A program made the position numbers and the translations under genes. The notes beneath the pieces are model-generated. The model had not been told where the DNA came from. It did no database searches and saw only the letters and a program-made list of their open reading frames with translations. Shown here in pieces: positions 9,635 to 17,220 of a DNA stretch of 64,000 nt. Positions within the stretch are counted from its first letter, which is position 1; each line of letters starts with the position of its first letter. Source of the DNA: Zymobacter sp047495495 (GTDB lineage Bacteria > Pseudomonadota > Gammaproteobacteria > Pseudomonadales > Halomonadaceae); contig NZ_CP179930.1 in assembly GCF_047495495.1 (NCBI RefSeq), forward strand, positions 1 through 64,000, in the 5' to 3' direction.

Positions 9635-10263
9635 GGCAATCGGCCATGTTTCCACGACTGACGTTTTTATCGCGGGCGGCACGCAGGTCATGGCCTGCGC
9701 TGCTGCTGAGCATGCTACTGGCGGGCTGTGGTAGCTCGCCCGTTGCCACTCACCAGTACACGCTGCCCCAGCACCCGCTGGTCGCACCGCAAGCGGCCTC
9801 TGCTGCCCTCAAGCAAGGGGCCTTGATCATGCCCGTCCAGCTGGCGGGGCAGTTACAGGTCAACGGGATCGTCTTCCAGACCTCACCTATCGAGGTCAAC
9901 GAAGCCCGCAACAACCTCTGGGCTGACACCCTATCGAGCCAACTTGACCGTTCGCTGTATCAGGCCCTGTCGAACCGCACCCGTACCGTCAGCCTGATGA
10001 CGGGCGATTCTGCCGACGTGCCTAGCTACTACGTCACCGTTCAGATCAACCAGTTTCAGGGACGCTATGACGGCAAGGCCGTCGTAAGTGGCCTGTACCG
10101 TATTCTGGATGCCGAACGGCACATCATCCGCCAGCACGCGTTCTCGTATGAAGAACCGCTCGCACAGGACGGCTATGCCGCCCTTGTCGACGCACTGGAC
10201 AGCAACGTCCAGCAGCTGGCAGATAATATCGCGCAGCAGCTTGACGCTCTGCCCCGTCAGTAA
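9631..10263 (+). CDS. pqiC: Outer-membrane lipoprotein PqiC
   Basis: PqiC is the ABC-type transport auxiliary lipoprotein that receives PqiB at the outer membrane. The 210-residue product has a basic N-terminus, a hydrophobic stretch and a lipobox LLAGC with the acylated cysteine at residue 33. An alternative start at the internal ATG 9646 would shorten the signal. The ATGA overlap with pqiB supports the listed start. A strong terminator follows at 10287, closing a three-gene operon. The sequence pattern (INQFQGRYDGKAVVSG, DAERHIIRQHAF) fits the DUF330/PqiC family. Confidence 0.93.
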   Translation: MRQSAMFPRLTFLSRAARRSWPALLLSMLLAGCGSSPVATHQYTLPQHPLVAPQAASAALKQGALIMPVQLAGQLQVNGIVFQTSPIEVNEARNNLWADTLSSQLDRSLYQALSNRTRTVSLMTGDSADVPSYYVTVQINQFQGRYDGKAVVSGLYRILDAERHIIRQHAFSYEEPLAQDGYAALVDALDSNVQQLADNIAQQLDALPRQ

Positions 10264-10286
10264 CGCTACCGCTATCCTGCAACAAG

Positions 10287-10320
10287 AAAGGCTCACCCCC
10301 AGAAGGGGGTGAGCCTTTTG
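10287..10320 (+). terminator. Bidirectional terminator after pqiC
   Basis: AAAGGCTCACCCCC (10287-10300) pairs perfectly with GGGGGTGAGCCTTT (10305-10318) around an AGAA loop. It has T-rich tails on both strands and lies between converging genes. Confidence 0.9.
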
Positions 10321-10360
10321 TCATTTAGCCATTTGCTGTCATGTACGGCTCGTCGCTGCC

Positions 10361-10777
10361 TTATTTGGCAACCGACGCGTCACCATAGCCTTCTTCTACG
10401 GCTTGAACGCCATAGCTGTCAGCCGAACCATAGCCGTAACCATCATCGTCGTCATCCAGCGGCGTCGCTTCGATCAGCGCCTTGATTTCGTCAGTACGGT
10501 CCATGTTTTCGTCCAGCATCTCCTGGATCAGCGCCAACGCACGGCTGCCCGCATGGAAAGCCCACAGCGTCAGGCTGTAGAAGGACATTGTTACCTGCGA
10601 GCAGAGGTCTTCGATACGGTCGAGTTCAGGCGTTCGTTCAGTGATGCGGTACGTCAGTTCACCGGAATGAACCAGGCTCACCCAAGCGTCACGACGAGAA
10701 GTATCGAGGCCCTTGACATCGAAGCCAGCATAGACGGTGGTGTAGTTCAGCAGATTGCGGACGGATTCAACAGACAT
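10361..10777 (-). CDS. Uncharacterised small protein with acidic Gly/Tyr-rich tail
   Basis: I do not recognise this 138-residue product. The start ATG at 10777 is preceded by a good AGGGGA site. The frame stays open upstream to 10819, but the added residues are low-complexity (Asn-rich) and unlikely to be coding. The body (about residues 1-100) is predicted helical, with a region resembling VRNLLNYTTVYAGFD at the start. The last 35 residues are low-complexity: a run of five Asp, then repeated Gly-Tyr, Ser and Glu, ending DASVAK. No signal peptide or membrane helix is seen. It is monocistronic and converges on pqiC with a shared terminator. The codon usage resembles that of its neighbours, which supports a real gene. 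Confidence 0.7.
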   Translation of the reverse strand: MSVESVRNLLNYTTVYAGFDVKGLDTSRRDAWVSLVHSGELTYRITERTPELDRIEDLCSQVTMSFYSLTLWAFHAGSRALALIQEMLDENMDRTDEIKALIEATPLDDDDDGYGYGSADSYGVQAVEEGYGDASVAK

Positions 10778-11382
10778 GATGTTTCCCCTATTGTTATTAT
10801 TATCAATACATTGCAGCAATATACTGCACGGCTATAGTGCCAATTTTATAAAATAATAACTACCCCCGGCGGTTGTCGAGAAAGCATTTAATGATGCTCG
10901 AGCAAGAAGGTGTTATTCGATAAGATGGCTTTTCCCCGTCATTATTCCAAAAGCAAGCACAACGCCCCTTAACCCCGCATTCTACGCACACTCCAGACGA
11001 CTTTAAGAACAAACTAACTAGCGTATAACGCTATATATAATGCCACTTTTATCTATCATAAAAAGCCATTTTATTAATTATTAACGCGCCTACTAGCACT
11101 GTCATAAATAGAATAACACTTTATTTTTATATTATAGAAAAAGAACTAATGGCATCAATTTTCGTACGCTCTGCGCATGACGCGACCAAGCGTCATGCTG
11201 GCGCCAGTCCCTGAATGACGAGTGAAATGGAACAGACTAGAGACCATGCAAGAATAAATTTAACTATTAAATCAGGGTATTAATAGCACAGAACATCAGA
11301 AGCACGACCCAATATCGCCATGCTTCTAGCGAGAGAACCCTGCCATCGGTCAGCAAAGGTAGATCATTGATAAGTGGCGTTT
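10778..11382. other. AT-rich non-coding stretch of about 600 bases
   Basis: No convincing gene is seen. The first 60 bases form the leader and promoter of the gene at 10361-10777, with a dyad TGCAG-N7-CTGCA at 10812-10828. A perfect 9-bp hairpin (GCATGACGC, loop GACCAA, GCGTCATGC) lies at 11175-11198 and is followed directly by the palindrome TGGCGCCA. The remainder is unusually AT-rich for this chromosome. Confidence 0.6.
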
Positions 11383-11862
11383 TTATAGCGTTGCAGGGCG
11401 GCTCATGGGTAGATAGCGTATACCGTGTTCACAGCAAAGGGCTTCGTCACGGCCAACGAAGCCAAAGGCCCGGTAAGCGGGAATAGCGTAGACGCTGGCA
11501 TTGACGGTAAACGGCTTTTCCAGCGATGCTCTGGCCTTCATTAGAGGAAGCACATGGGCCCAGAGCTGGCGGGCATACCCCTTGCCATGGTGATCCCGGG
11601 CAACGAACAGGTGGCGAACGTGACGCGCGTCATGAAGGCCGATCACCCCGATGATTTCACCGTGCTCGGCTTGCATAACGTAATAATCGTGATGATTATC
11701 CAACAGATAGGTGAGAATCGCGTCGGTGGAAAGATAACGTTCAAAAAAGGAAACCTGCACCTGTTCGGGGCTTCCTGCCAGAAACAGTTCCAGCATGTCG
11801 TGAATCATGATGCTGACATCAGAGGCATGTTCAGAACAGGCTGGAACGATCTGCGTACACAT
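11383..11862 (-). CDS. GNAT-family N-acetyltransferase
   Basis: This is a single-domain GNAT acetyltransferase that would move an acetyl group from acetyl-CoA to an unknown amine. I chose ATG 11862 (159 residues) because AAGGA lies eight bases upstream; a longer frame to 11898 lacks support. The acetyl-CoA motif is visible as VRHLFVARDHHGKGYARQLW near residues 87-106, followed by VNASVYAIPAYRAFGFVGRDE, the typical last beta-alpha-beta unit. The gene stands alone with non-coding DNA on both sides. The substrate cannot be deduced. Confidence 0.88.
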   Translation of the reverse strand: MCTQIVPACSEHASDVSIMIHDMLELFLAGSPEQVQVSFFERYLSTDAILTYLLDNHHDYYVMQAEHGEIIGVIGLHDARHVRHLFVARDHHGKGYARQLWAHVLPLMKARASLEKPFTVNASVYAIPAYRAFGFVGRDEALCCEHGIRYLPMSRPATL

Positions 11863-12193
11863 AGCGCTTCCTTCTCGATAGTCTCGGGAAGCGTTCATCC
11901 TAAGTGCATATCAAAGATAACGTCCATAAGCACTTAGACAATTAAAAGAGCACCATGACCTATTAGCAGGTCAATGGTGCGCAAACTGACGTATCCCCGG
12001 CCTCATTGTTCTTGTTATATGGCCGCCGAGAAAGCGCATTATTGTTATAGTTATCCGCTGCTTCCTCGCGATCTACCTTATGCTTTCGTCTGGATCGAGG
12101 CTATAACGAGCACTTGTCGCTCACCAGCTTACGACACCCTAAGAACGCAACGTCTCGATAATTTGCTACCGTCTTCCCTTGCGGGGGAATTCG
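11863..12193. promoter_or_regulatory. Intergenic region with an 8-bp inverted repeat upstream of the GNAT gene
   Basis: CTAAGTGC at 11900-11907 and GCACTTAG at 11930-11937 form a perfect inverted repeat 22 bases apart, 38 bases upstream of the acetyltransferase start. It could be an operator (inference). The rest of the 330 bases shows no gene I can support. Confidence 0.4.
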
Positions 12194-13330
12194 CTACAGC
12201 ACAGGGCCGATATTAGTCGGGTCCGTGTACAGCTGGATCAGTTTGGCCACGTGCTGCTGCTGCGAAAAATGAGCTTCTACCCGCTCGCGCCCTCTGCGAC
12301 CAAGCGTTTCCTGCAGCGATTCATCTTTCAACAAGCGAGCCAGCTGGGCCGCCCATGATGCGGGATCGTCGTAAGTGGCCAGCAGACCACTGTCTTCCGC
12401 CAGTAGTTCGGGAATGGCACCACTGTTGGAGCCGACGACAGGCCGTCCCGCAGCCATCGACTCGATAACGGTCAGGCCAAACGCTTCGTTGCGCGAAGGG
12501 ATGCAGAGCACGTCGAAGGCGGGCAACAGGCGGCGAATATCGGAGCGATGCCCGGTAAATGTAATGCGCGACGCCAGGCCAAGACGTTCGATCAGTGCTT
12601 CGATGCGCTCGACGTAGTCTTCATCGCCCCCTTGAGACCACACCGTACCGCCCAAGATCACGCCGTGCCACGGCAGACCGTCAGGAAGCTGTGCCAGCGC
12701 TTCAACCCAGACATCATGGCCTTTGCCTTCTGCCACACGTGCGGGCAGGCAGATCGTGGCACGGTCGGTCGGCAAATCAAGCTCTTTCAGCAGTGCATGA
12801 CGCGCTTCGATCGACGCCAACGGTGGGAACTGGTCAATCTCGATGCCATGATGCAGGCGAGTGATACGGTCGGCAGGCAACGGCAGCGCCTTAACGTTGC
12901 GCTCGCGAGTTTCATCGCTAATCGACAGTACACGATCCACCTTGCCATATGCCCAGCGGTGGAACATATCCTTCTTCTCACGCTTGCTGCCCACATGATC
13001 GGTATAGATCAGCTTGGTGCGCGGCAGAAAGCATTTGATGAGAGCAGCCAGCCTCAGATCACTCGATTTGTGGCAGTGGATGACATCAATGCCTTCGAGA
13101 CGCATCCAGCGCACGATGGAACGGACGCTCATCAGCGCACGTGCCTGGCTCTTTCTGGCACGATACCGAATGCCCGCGGCATGCATGTATTCGGCAACAC
13201 GCGTTCCTTCTAGCGCGACGCCGTAGACGGTCCAGCCCTGCTGCTGCAACCCGGTGATGATACGGGCCAGATACACTTCAAGCCCGCCTGCGCCCTTGGA
13301 AAGGCACAGCTGCAATACTTTTCCGGACAT
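12194..13330 (-). CDS. Glycosyltransferase family 4 protein
   Basis: This 378-residue GT-B fold enzyme would transfer a sugar from a nucleotide donor during surface-polysaccharide or LPS assembly. It begins with the GT4 pattern KGAGGLEVYLARIITGLQ near residue 10 and VIHCHKSSDLRLAAL near 85. The donor-site motif with the paired glutamates, NEAFGLTVIESMAAG, lies near residue 283 and is followed by VVGSNSGAIPELL. No membrane helix is present, so it is probably cytosolic or peripheral. It stands alone, 44 bases from the next minus-strand gene. The sugar and acceptor cannot be stated. Confidence 0.9.
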   Translation of the reverse strand: MSGKVLQLCLSKGAGGLEVYLARIITGLQQQGWTVYGVALEGTRVAEYMHAAGIRYRARKSQARALMSVRSIVRWMRLEGIDVIHCHKSSDLRLAALIKCFLPRTKLIYTDHVGSKREKKDMFHRWAYGKVDRVLSISDETRERNVKALPLPADRITRLHHGIEIDQFPPLASIEARHALLKELDLPTDRATICLPARVAEGKGHDVWVEALAQLPDGLPWHGVILGGTVWSQGGDEDYVERIEALIERLGLASRITFTGHRSDIRRLLPAFDVLCIPSRNEAFGLTVIESMAAGRPVVGSNSGAIPELLAEDSGLLATYDDPASWAAQLARLLKDESLQETLGRRGRERVEAHFSQQQHVAKLIQLYTDPTNIGPVL

Positions 13331-13374
13331 ACACTGTCCTGCCCTTGTTACGTCGAACGTGATGACAGAGGCGC

Positions 13375-13683
13375 TCAGCGCGCACTGCGTGTGAATCTGC
13401 GCACTTTCTGCGAAGCGATCAGCGCGGGCGTCTCGTCGCGGAAAGGCACAAAGTGCGGTGCTGCCAGATGTGCTTCGAAAGCCTGCTGGTCGTCATAGAC
13501 TTCGTGCAGCGTCACCTGTAGCGGGTCGTCTTCATTGATGAGGACATCGAACTGTTGGCAGCCCGGCTCGTTGGCCACTGAATCGCGGGCATCCTGACGC
13601 GCAATGTCCAGAAACCGGTGTACGCCTTCCAGCGTCAGAGTGAACTCGGCCATGATGACCAGCGCCTCTGCTGTGTGAGCCAT
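13375..13683 (-). CDS. ABM-domain protein, putative quinol monooxygenase (YgiN type)
   Basis: This small antibiotic-biosynthesis-monooxygenase fold protein is about 102 residues long. ATG 13683 follows an AAGGAG site; the open frame continues upstream inside rlmJ but is not needed. The features are the beta strand ALVIMAEFTLTLEG, the helix segment FLDIARQDARDSVANEPGCQQFDV, and HEVYDDQQAFEAHLAAPHF, the hallmark ferredoxin-like pattern with the conserved His-E-Y. Family members oxidise quinols without a cofactor or act in stress responses. Its start lies 29 bases downstream of the rlmJ stop, so the two could be co-transcribed. Confidence 0.88.
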   Translation of the reverse strand: MAHTAEALVIMAEFTLTLEGVHRFLDIARQDARDSVANEPGCQQFDVLINEDDPLQVTLHEVYDDQQAFEAHLAAPHFVPFRDETPALIASQKVRRFTRSAR

Positions 13684-13711
13684 GATATCGCTCCTTACGA
13701 TGAAAGAGTGG

Positions 13712-14563
13712 TCATTCTTCGACCAGCCAACCACTGCGATGCGAGGCCTGCTCGCCATAGCATGCGGCAATGATGCCAAAAGCGTCGTTCAGGATCGAAT
13801 CCAGCTGCCACGGCGGATTCATGATCACCAGCCCAGAGCCGTACATACCCCGGCCGGCAGACGGATCGCGGAAGATAAGTTCGCTGCGCCAAACCTTGCG
13901 CACATCGTAGTCCACGATCCCTTCCAGCAACGCCTGATGGCGATTTTCCGGCAATAGCGGATACCAGATCGCCACAATCGCATGGCGCACCTTGTGGGCC
14001 GTTGCCGCCAGCACATCGGCCATCTGCGCGTATTCACTTTTGATCTCGTATGACGGATCAATCAGCACACACAGACGAGGTGTCGGAAACGGCAGCTGAT
14101 CGAGCAGCGTTTCAGGGCCATCACCGTACGTCACCCGCACATTGTGGGGCAACGCCTCGCGGGCTTCTTCGAGGTGCTTCACTTCACCGGGGTGCAGCTC
14201 GAAAAGTGCCAGCGTGTCTTGGTTGCGCAGTGTATGACCAAACCACCACGGCGAACCGGGATAGCAGGACAGCGTGCCCTCTGGGTTAAGCGAGGCCAGA
14301 TCGTCGAGCCATTCTTTCAGCACGGGGCTGCGATCAGACAGCTTCTGGCGCTGTTCCCACAGTGGCATTACGCCAGTGATGTACTCGCCACCGCGCTGGG
14401 TTTCCTGTGCATCGAGGGGATAGATGCCGCGCCCCGCATGGGTGTCCACGCAGGTAATGGCCGAAGCCTTGCCGTGCAGGCGGGCCAGCAGGGCGTTGAG
14501 GGTAACATGCTTGTGTACATCGGCAACGTTGCCTGCATGGTAAGCGTGCTGGTAGGCAAGCAC
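13712..14563 (-). CDS. rlmJ: 23S rRNA (adenine-2030-N6)-methyltransferase RlmJ
   Basis: RlmJ methylates A2030 of 23S rRNA using S-adenosylmethionine. The 283-residue product starts with GTG at 14563, preceded by AAGGAGATTGCC, and reads MLAYQHAYHAGNVADVHKHV, the standard RlmJ N-terminus. The SAM motif region CVDTHAGRGIY lies near residues 38-48. The catalytic motif reads DPSY near residue 170, where the usual form is DPPY. The reaction is probably retained, but this residue change is worth noting. A hairpin separates it from the upstream lipoprotein gene. Confidence 0.95.
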   Translation of the reverse strand: MLAYQHAYHAGNVADVHKHVTLNALLARLHGKASAITCVDTHAGRGIYPLDAQETQRGGEYITGVMPLWEQRQKLSDRSPVLKEWLDDLASLNPEGTLSCYPGSPWWFGHTLRNQDTLALFELHPGEVKHLEEAREALPHNVRVTYGDGPETLLDQLPFPTPRLCVLIDPSYEIKSEYAQMADVLAATAHKVRHAIVAIWYPLLPENRHQALLEGIVDYDVRKVWRSELIFRDPSAGRGMYGSGLVIMNPPWQLDSILNDAFGIIAACYGEQASHRSGWLVEE

Positions 14564-14604
14564 GGCAATCTCCTTGGTTCTCGAACGGACAGCCTTGAAT
14601 GTAA

Positions 14605-14629
14605 ACAGGCCCGGGAAACCCGGGCCTGT
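14605..14629 (-). terminator. Terminator-like hairpin after the OmpA-type lipoprotein gene
   Basis: ACAGGCCCGGG and CCCGGGCCTGT form a perfect 11-bp stem with a three-base loop. On the minus strand the tail is TTTAC, a short T-tract, about 40 bases after the stop at 14669. Confidence 0.7.
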
Positions 14630-14668
14630 CCATCACGTCAGCATATACTGCGTGGTAAAACGTAGCGA

Positions 14669-15265
14669 TTACTTCTGACCAGGAATGATCTGGCCCGGAA
14701 TCGGCTGGTTGTCATAGTGCGGCGGTACCAGCGTCAGCGTTACGCGACGGTTCTGGGCACGCCCTTTGGCCGTTTTGTTGGATGCGACGAAGTCAGATGC
14801 ACCGTGTCCTTTGGTGGACAGACGGCGAATGTCGACGCCCCCCTGTACCAGCGCATTGGCCACCGACTGCGCACGCAGTTCGGACAAGCGCAGGTTGTAG
14901 GCCGCACGACCGTTGGAGTCGGTGTAGCCGTCAACGACGGTCGCCGTATCCGGGAATTCCTTCAGAATGGTCGCAACGTCAGACAGCACCGGACGAATGG
15001 TGCTGGACAGCGTGGCCTTGTCATTCGCAAAGGTGATGGAACCCGGCATGCTCATCTGCAGCGTATCGGCCGTGCGGATCACGCTGATACCGTTGATATT
15101 CTGAGTTTTCTGGCGCAGGCGCTGTTCCTGAGCGTCCAGCTGCTGCGATGCAGAAGGGCGAGCCATCGGCGCGCTCTGCTGCTCGGCTACGGAAGAGGAA
15201 GAGGCACATCCCGCCAGGCCCAGCACGCCAACCAAAGGCAGTGCCCACAGTGTCTTACGATTCAT
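14669..15265 (-). CDS. OmpA-family peptidoglycan-binding lipoprotein
   Basis: This 198-residue lipoprotein resembles YiaD/YfiB/Pal-type proteins. The signal peptide ends in LGLAGC with the lipidated cysteine at residue 20. A Gln/Ser-rich linker follows, then an OmpA-like domain (about residues 75-180) with DGYTDSNGRAAYNLRLSELRAQSV and the conserved GRAQNRRV end, which holds the Asp and Arg that bind diaminopimelate. It probably anchors the outer membrane to the wall. The start ATG has a GAAGGAGAAT site. No Tol genes are adjacent, so it is unlikely to be Pal itself. Confidence 0.92.
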   Translation of the reverse strand: MNRKTLWALPLVGVLGLAGCASSSSVAEQQSAPMARPSASQQLDAQEQRLRQKTQNINGISVIRTADTLQMSMPGSITFANDKATLSSTIRPVLSDVATILKEFPDTATVVDGYTDSNGRAAYNLRLSELRAQSVANALVQGGVDIRRLSTKGHGASDFVASNKTAKGRAQNRRVTLTLVPPHYDNQPIPGQIIPGQK

Positions 15266-15312
15266 CGGTCATTCTCCTTCATCACCGACATCGGCAGCCC
15301 GTACGAGTGCCG

Positions 15313-16512
15313 TCAGTCCTTGTCATCGAGGTCACATAACGCAAGAAGGTCATTCAGGAACAATAGTCCTTGTTCACTGGCCTTCAACCGCGTCGAATGT
15401 TCATCCAGCAACCCACGGGCGCATGCCTCACGGGTCTGTGCGTCCAGCTCGGCCATGGCAAGGCCGGTCCGCGATGCCCACCATTCACGGTCAACACCGT
15501 CGACAAGACGCAATGCGTTCATCAGAAACTCTAGCCCACGCTCATCGCGAGCCACTTCACGCTGTCCTGCGAGATAGCCGCGGGGGTCGTGACGGCGGCG
15601 CAGATAGGCCTCCGGCTGACGCGTTTTCCAGCGGCGCATCAGCGTCAGTTCACCCGTCGACGAGCGGGTAGACAGCTTACCATGAGCCCCCGCGCCGATG
15701 CCTAGATAATCGCCGAACTGCCAGTAGTTCAGATTGTGGCGCGAACGGTAATCACGTGCCGTGTCGCGACACGAATAGGCTGATATTTCATAGCGTTCGA
15801 AGCCGTGTTCTGACAGATAACGATGCCCTTCGTCCTGAATATCGCACAGGATTTCTTCTTCGGGCAGCGCAGGCGGTTTCGAAAAAAACTCGGTATTTGG
15901 CTCGAGGGTCAGCTGATACCACGACAGATGCGAGGGCTGGATTGAGAGCGCCCGTTCGATATCTCCCAGCGCCGCCTCGACCGTCTGCCCCGGCAAGCCG
16001 TGCATCAGGTCAAGGTTGATATTGTCGAACCCCGCCGCGCGAGCACGATCGGCCGCCGTATAGGCATCGTCACCACTGTGGATACGCCCCAAGGCCTGCA
16101 GCGCATGGTCATCGAAACTCTGGATACCCAAGGACAGCCGGTTAACGCCCGCCGCTCTGAACCCGGCAAAGCGCGCCTGTTCAAACGTGCCCGGGTTGGC
16201 TTCCATAGTGATTTCGATGTCGGCAGCCATACCGATGCGTGCGTCGATGCCTTGCAACAGTCGCTCATAGAACGCGGGCGACATCAGACTGGGCGTTCCG
16301 CCGCCGATGAAGATGCTGTGCAGCGGGCGCGGAGTGATCAGTGCGCATTCTTGCGCCAGATCGTCCAACAGCGCCGCCAGATAGTCCTCTTCGGGCAACA
16401 CTGCATTACGTCCAATGCCGTGCGAGTTGAAATCGCAGTAGGGGCACTTGCGCACGCACCACGGCACATGCACATACAGCGACAGCGGCGGCAAGCCTGT
16501 CTCAACAGTCAT
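15313..16512 (-). CDS. hemW: Radical SAM heme chaperone HemW
   Basis: HemW is a radical-SAM-fold protein that binds heme and delivers it to target enzymes; it was formerly annotated as coproporphyrinogen oxidase-like. The ATG at 16512 overlaps the rdgB stop by one base (TGATG), giving 399 residues; a TTG at 16515 is the longer alternative. The iron-sulfur motif CVRKCPYC has cysteines at residues 19, 23 and 26, followed by DFNSHG. FIGGGTPSLM near residue 75 and the C-terminal HemN-C domain are intact. It is coupled to rdgB, a common arrangement in gammaproteobacteria. Confidence 0.96.
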   Translation of the reverse strand: MTVETGLPPLSLYVHVPWCVRKCPYCDFNSHGIGRNAVLPEEDYLAALLDDLAQECALITPRPLHSIFIGGGTPSLMSPAFYERLLQGIDARIGMAADIEITMEANPGTFEQARFAGFRAAGVNRLSLGIQSFDDHALQALGRIHSGDDAYTAADRARAAGFDNINLDLMHGLPGQTVEAALGDIERALSIQPSHLSWYQLTLEPNTEFFSKPPALPEEEILCDIQDEGHRYLSEHGFERYEISAYSCRDTARDYRSRHNLNYWQFGDYLGIGAGAHGKLSTRSSTGELTLMRRWKTRQPEAYLRRRHDPRGYLAGQREVARDERGLEFLMNALRLVDGVDREWWASRTGLAMAELDAQTREACARGLLDEHSTRLKASEQGLLFLNDLLALCDLDDKD

Positions 16513-17123
16513 CAAGCGTTATCAGCCTTCAATGCGTCGATGAACTCGGCGACGGCGCGTCCGCGGTGGCTGAGACGGTTCTTCTCGGCACGGCTCATTT
16601 CGGCAGCGCTCATACCCGCTTCACTCACCCAGAATAGCGGGTCATAACCAAAGCCACCTTCACCACGCGGCAGGGAGAGAATGTCGCCTTTCCAGCCGCA
16701 CTGAATGATCAACGGCGCGGGATCATCGGCGTGGCGCAGATAGACCAGCGCGCACCAGTAATGCGCCTGGCGCTGACCTTCCGGCACATCACGCAGTGCA
16801 TCGAGCAGCTTGCGGTTGTTGGCGGCATCATCAGCGTGCTCGCCAGAGTAACGTGCGGAATAGATACCCGGTGCGCCATTCAGCGCATCGACAACCAGCC
16901 CTGAATCATCAGCCAATGCGGGCAGGCCGGTATGACGGGATGCCGCGCGCGCCTTGAGCAGTGCGTTTTCGACGAAGGTCAGCCCGGTTTCTTCAACCTC
17001 GGGGACATCGTGATCGGCCTGACTGCTCAGCGTGATACCCAGCGGAGCCAGCAGTTCTTGGAATTCGCGCAGCTTGCCAGCGTTGCCACTGGCCAGCACT
17101 ACGGCTTGTGAAGTCGTCGCCAT
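16512..17123 (-). CDS. rdgB: dITP/XTP pyrophosphatase RdgB
   Basis: RdgB hydrolyses dITP, dXTP and ITP to monophosphates and so keeps deaminated purines out of DNA. The product has the Ham1 family motifs: VVLASGNAGKLREF at the N-terminus, LPALADDSGLVVDALNGAPG near residue 65, and SHRGRA near the C-terminus. I chose ATG 17123 (203 residues) because GAG lies six bases upstream. An in-frame ATG at 17150 would add nine residues but has no clear ribosome-binding site. It overlaps hemW by one base, so the two are probably translated together. Confidence 0.95.
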   Translation of the reverse strand: MATTSQAVVLASGNAGKLREFQELLAPLGITLSSQADHDVPEVEETGLTFVENALLKARAASRHTGLPALADDSGLVVDALNGAPGIYSARYSGEHADDAANNRKLLDALRDVPEGQRQAHYWCALVYLRHADDPAPLIIQCGWKGDILSLPRGEGGFGYDPLFWVSEAGMSAAEMSRAEKNRLSHRGRAVAEFIDALKADNA

Positions 17124-17220
17124 ATCGTTCTCGTGCAGCGTATCGGTCATATCATGGCCACGGCGTCACCACCGTGGCCTGATCGTTTTTTTGAAGGGAA
17201 TTGACGTAGGACGCTCAGCC

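Noticed and set aside
11974..12216. An 80-codon open frame between the GNAT and glycosyltransferase genes
   Set aside because: There is no ribosome-binding site, no recognisable protein pattern, and it runs into the 3' end of the glycosyltransferase gene.
14717..15577. A 286-codon open frame antisense to the OmpA-type lipoprotein and hemW
   Set aside because: It spans two real genes on the other strand and is not protein-like.
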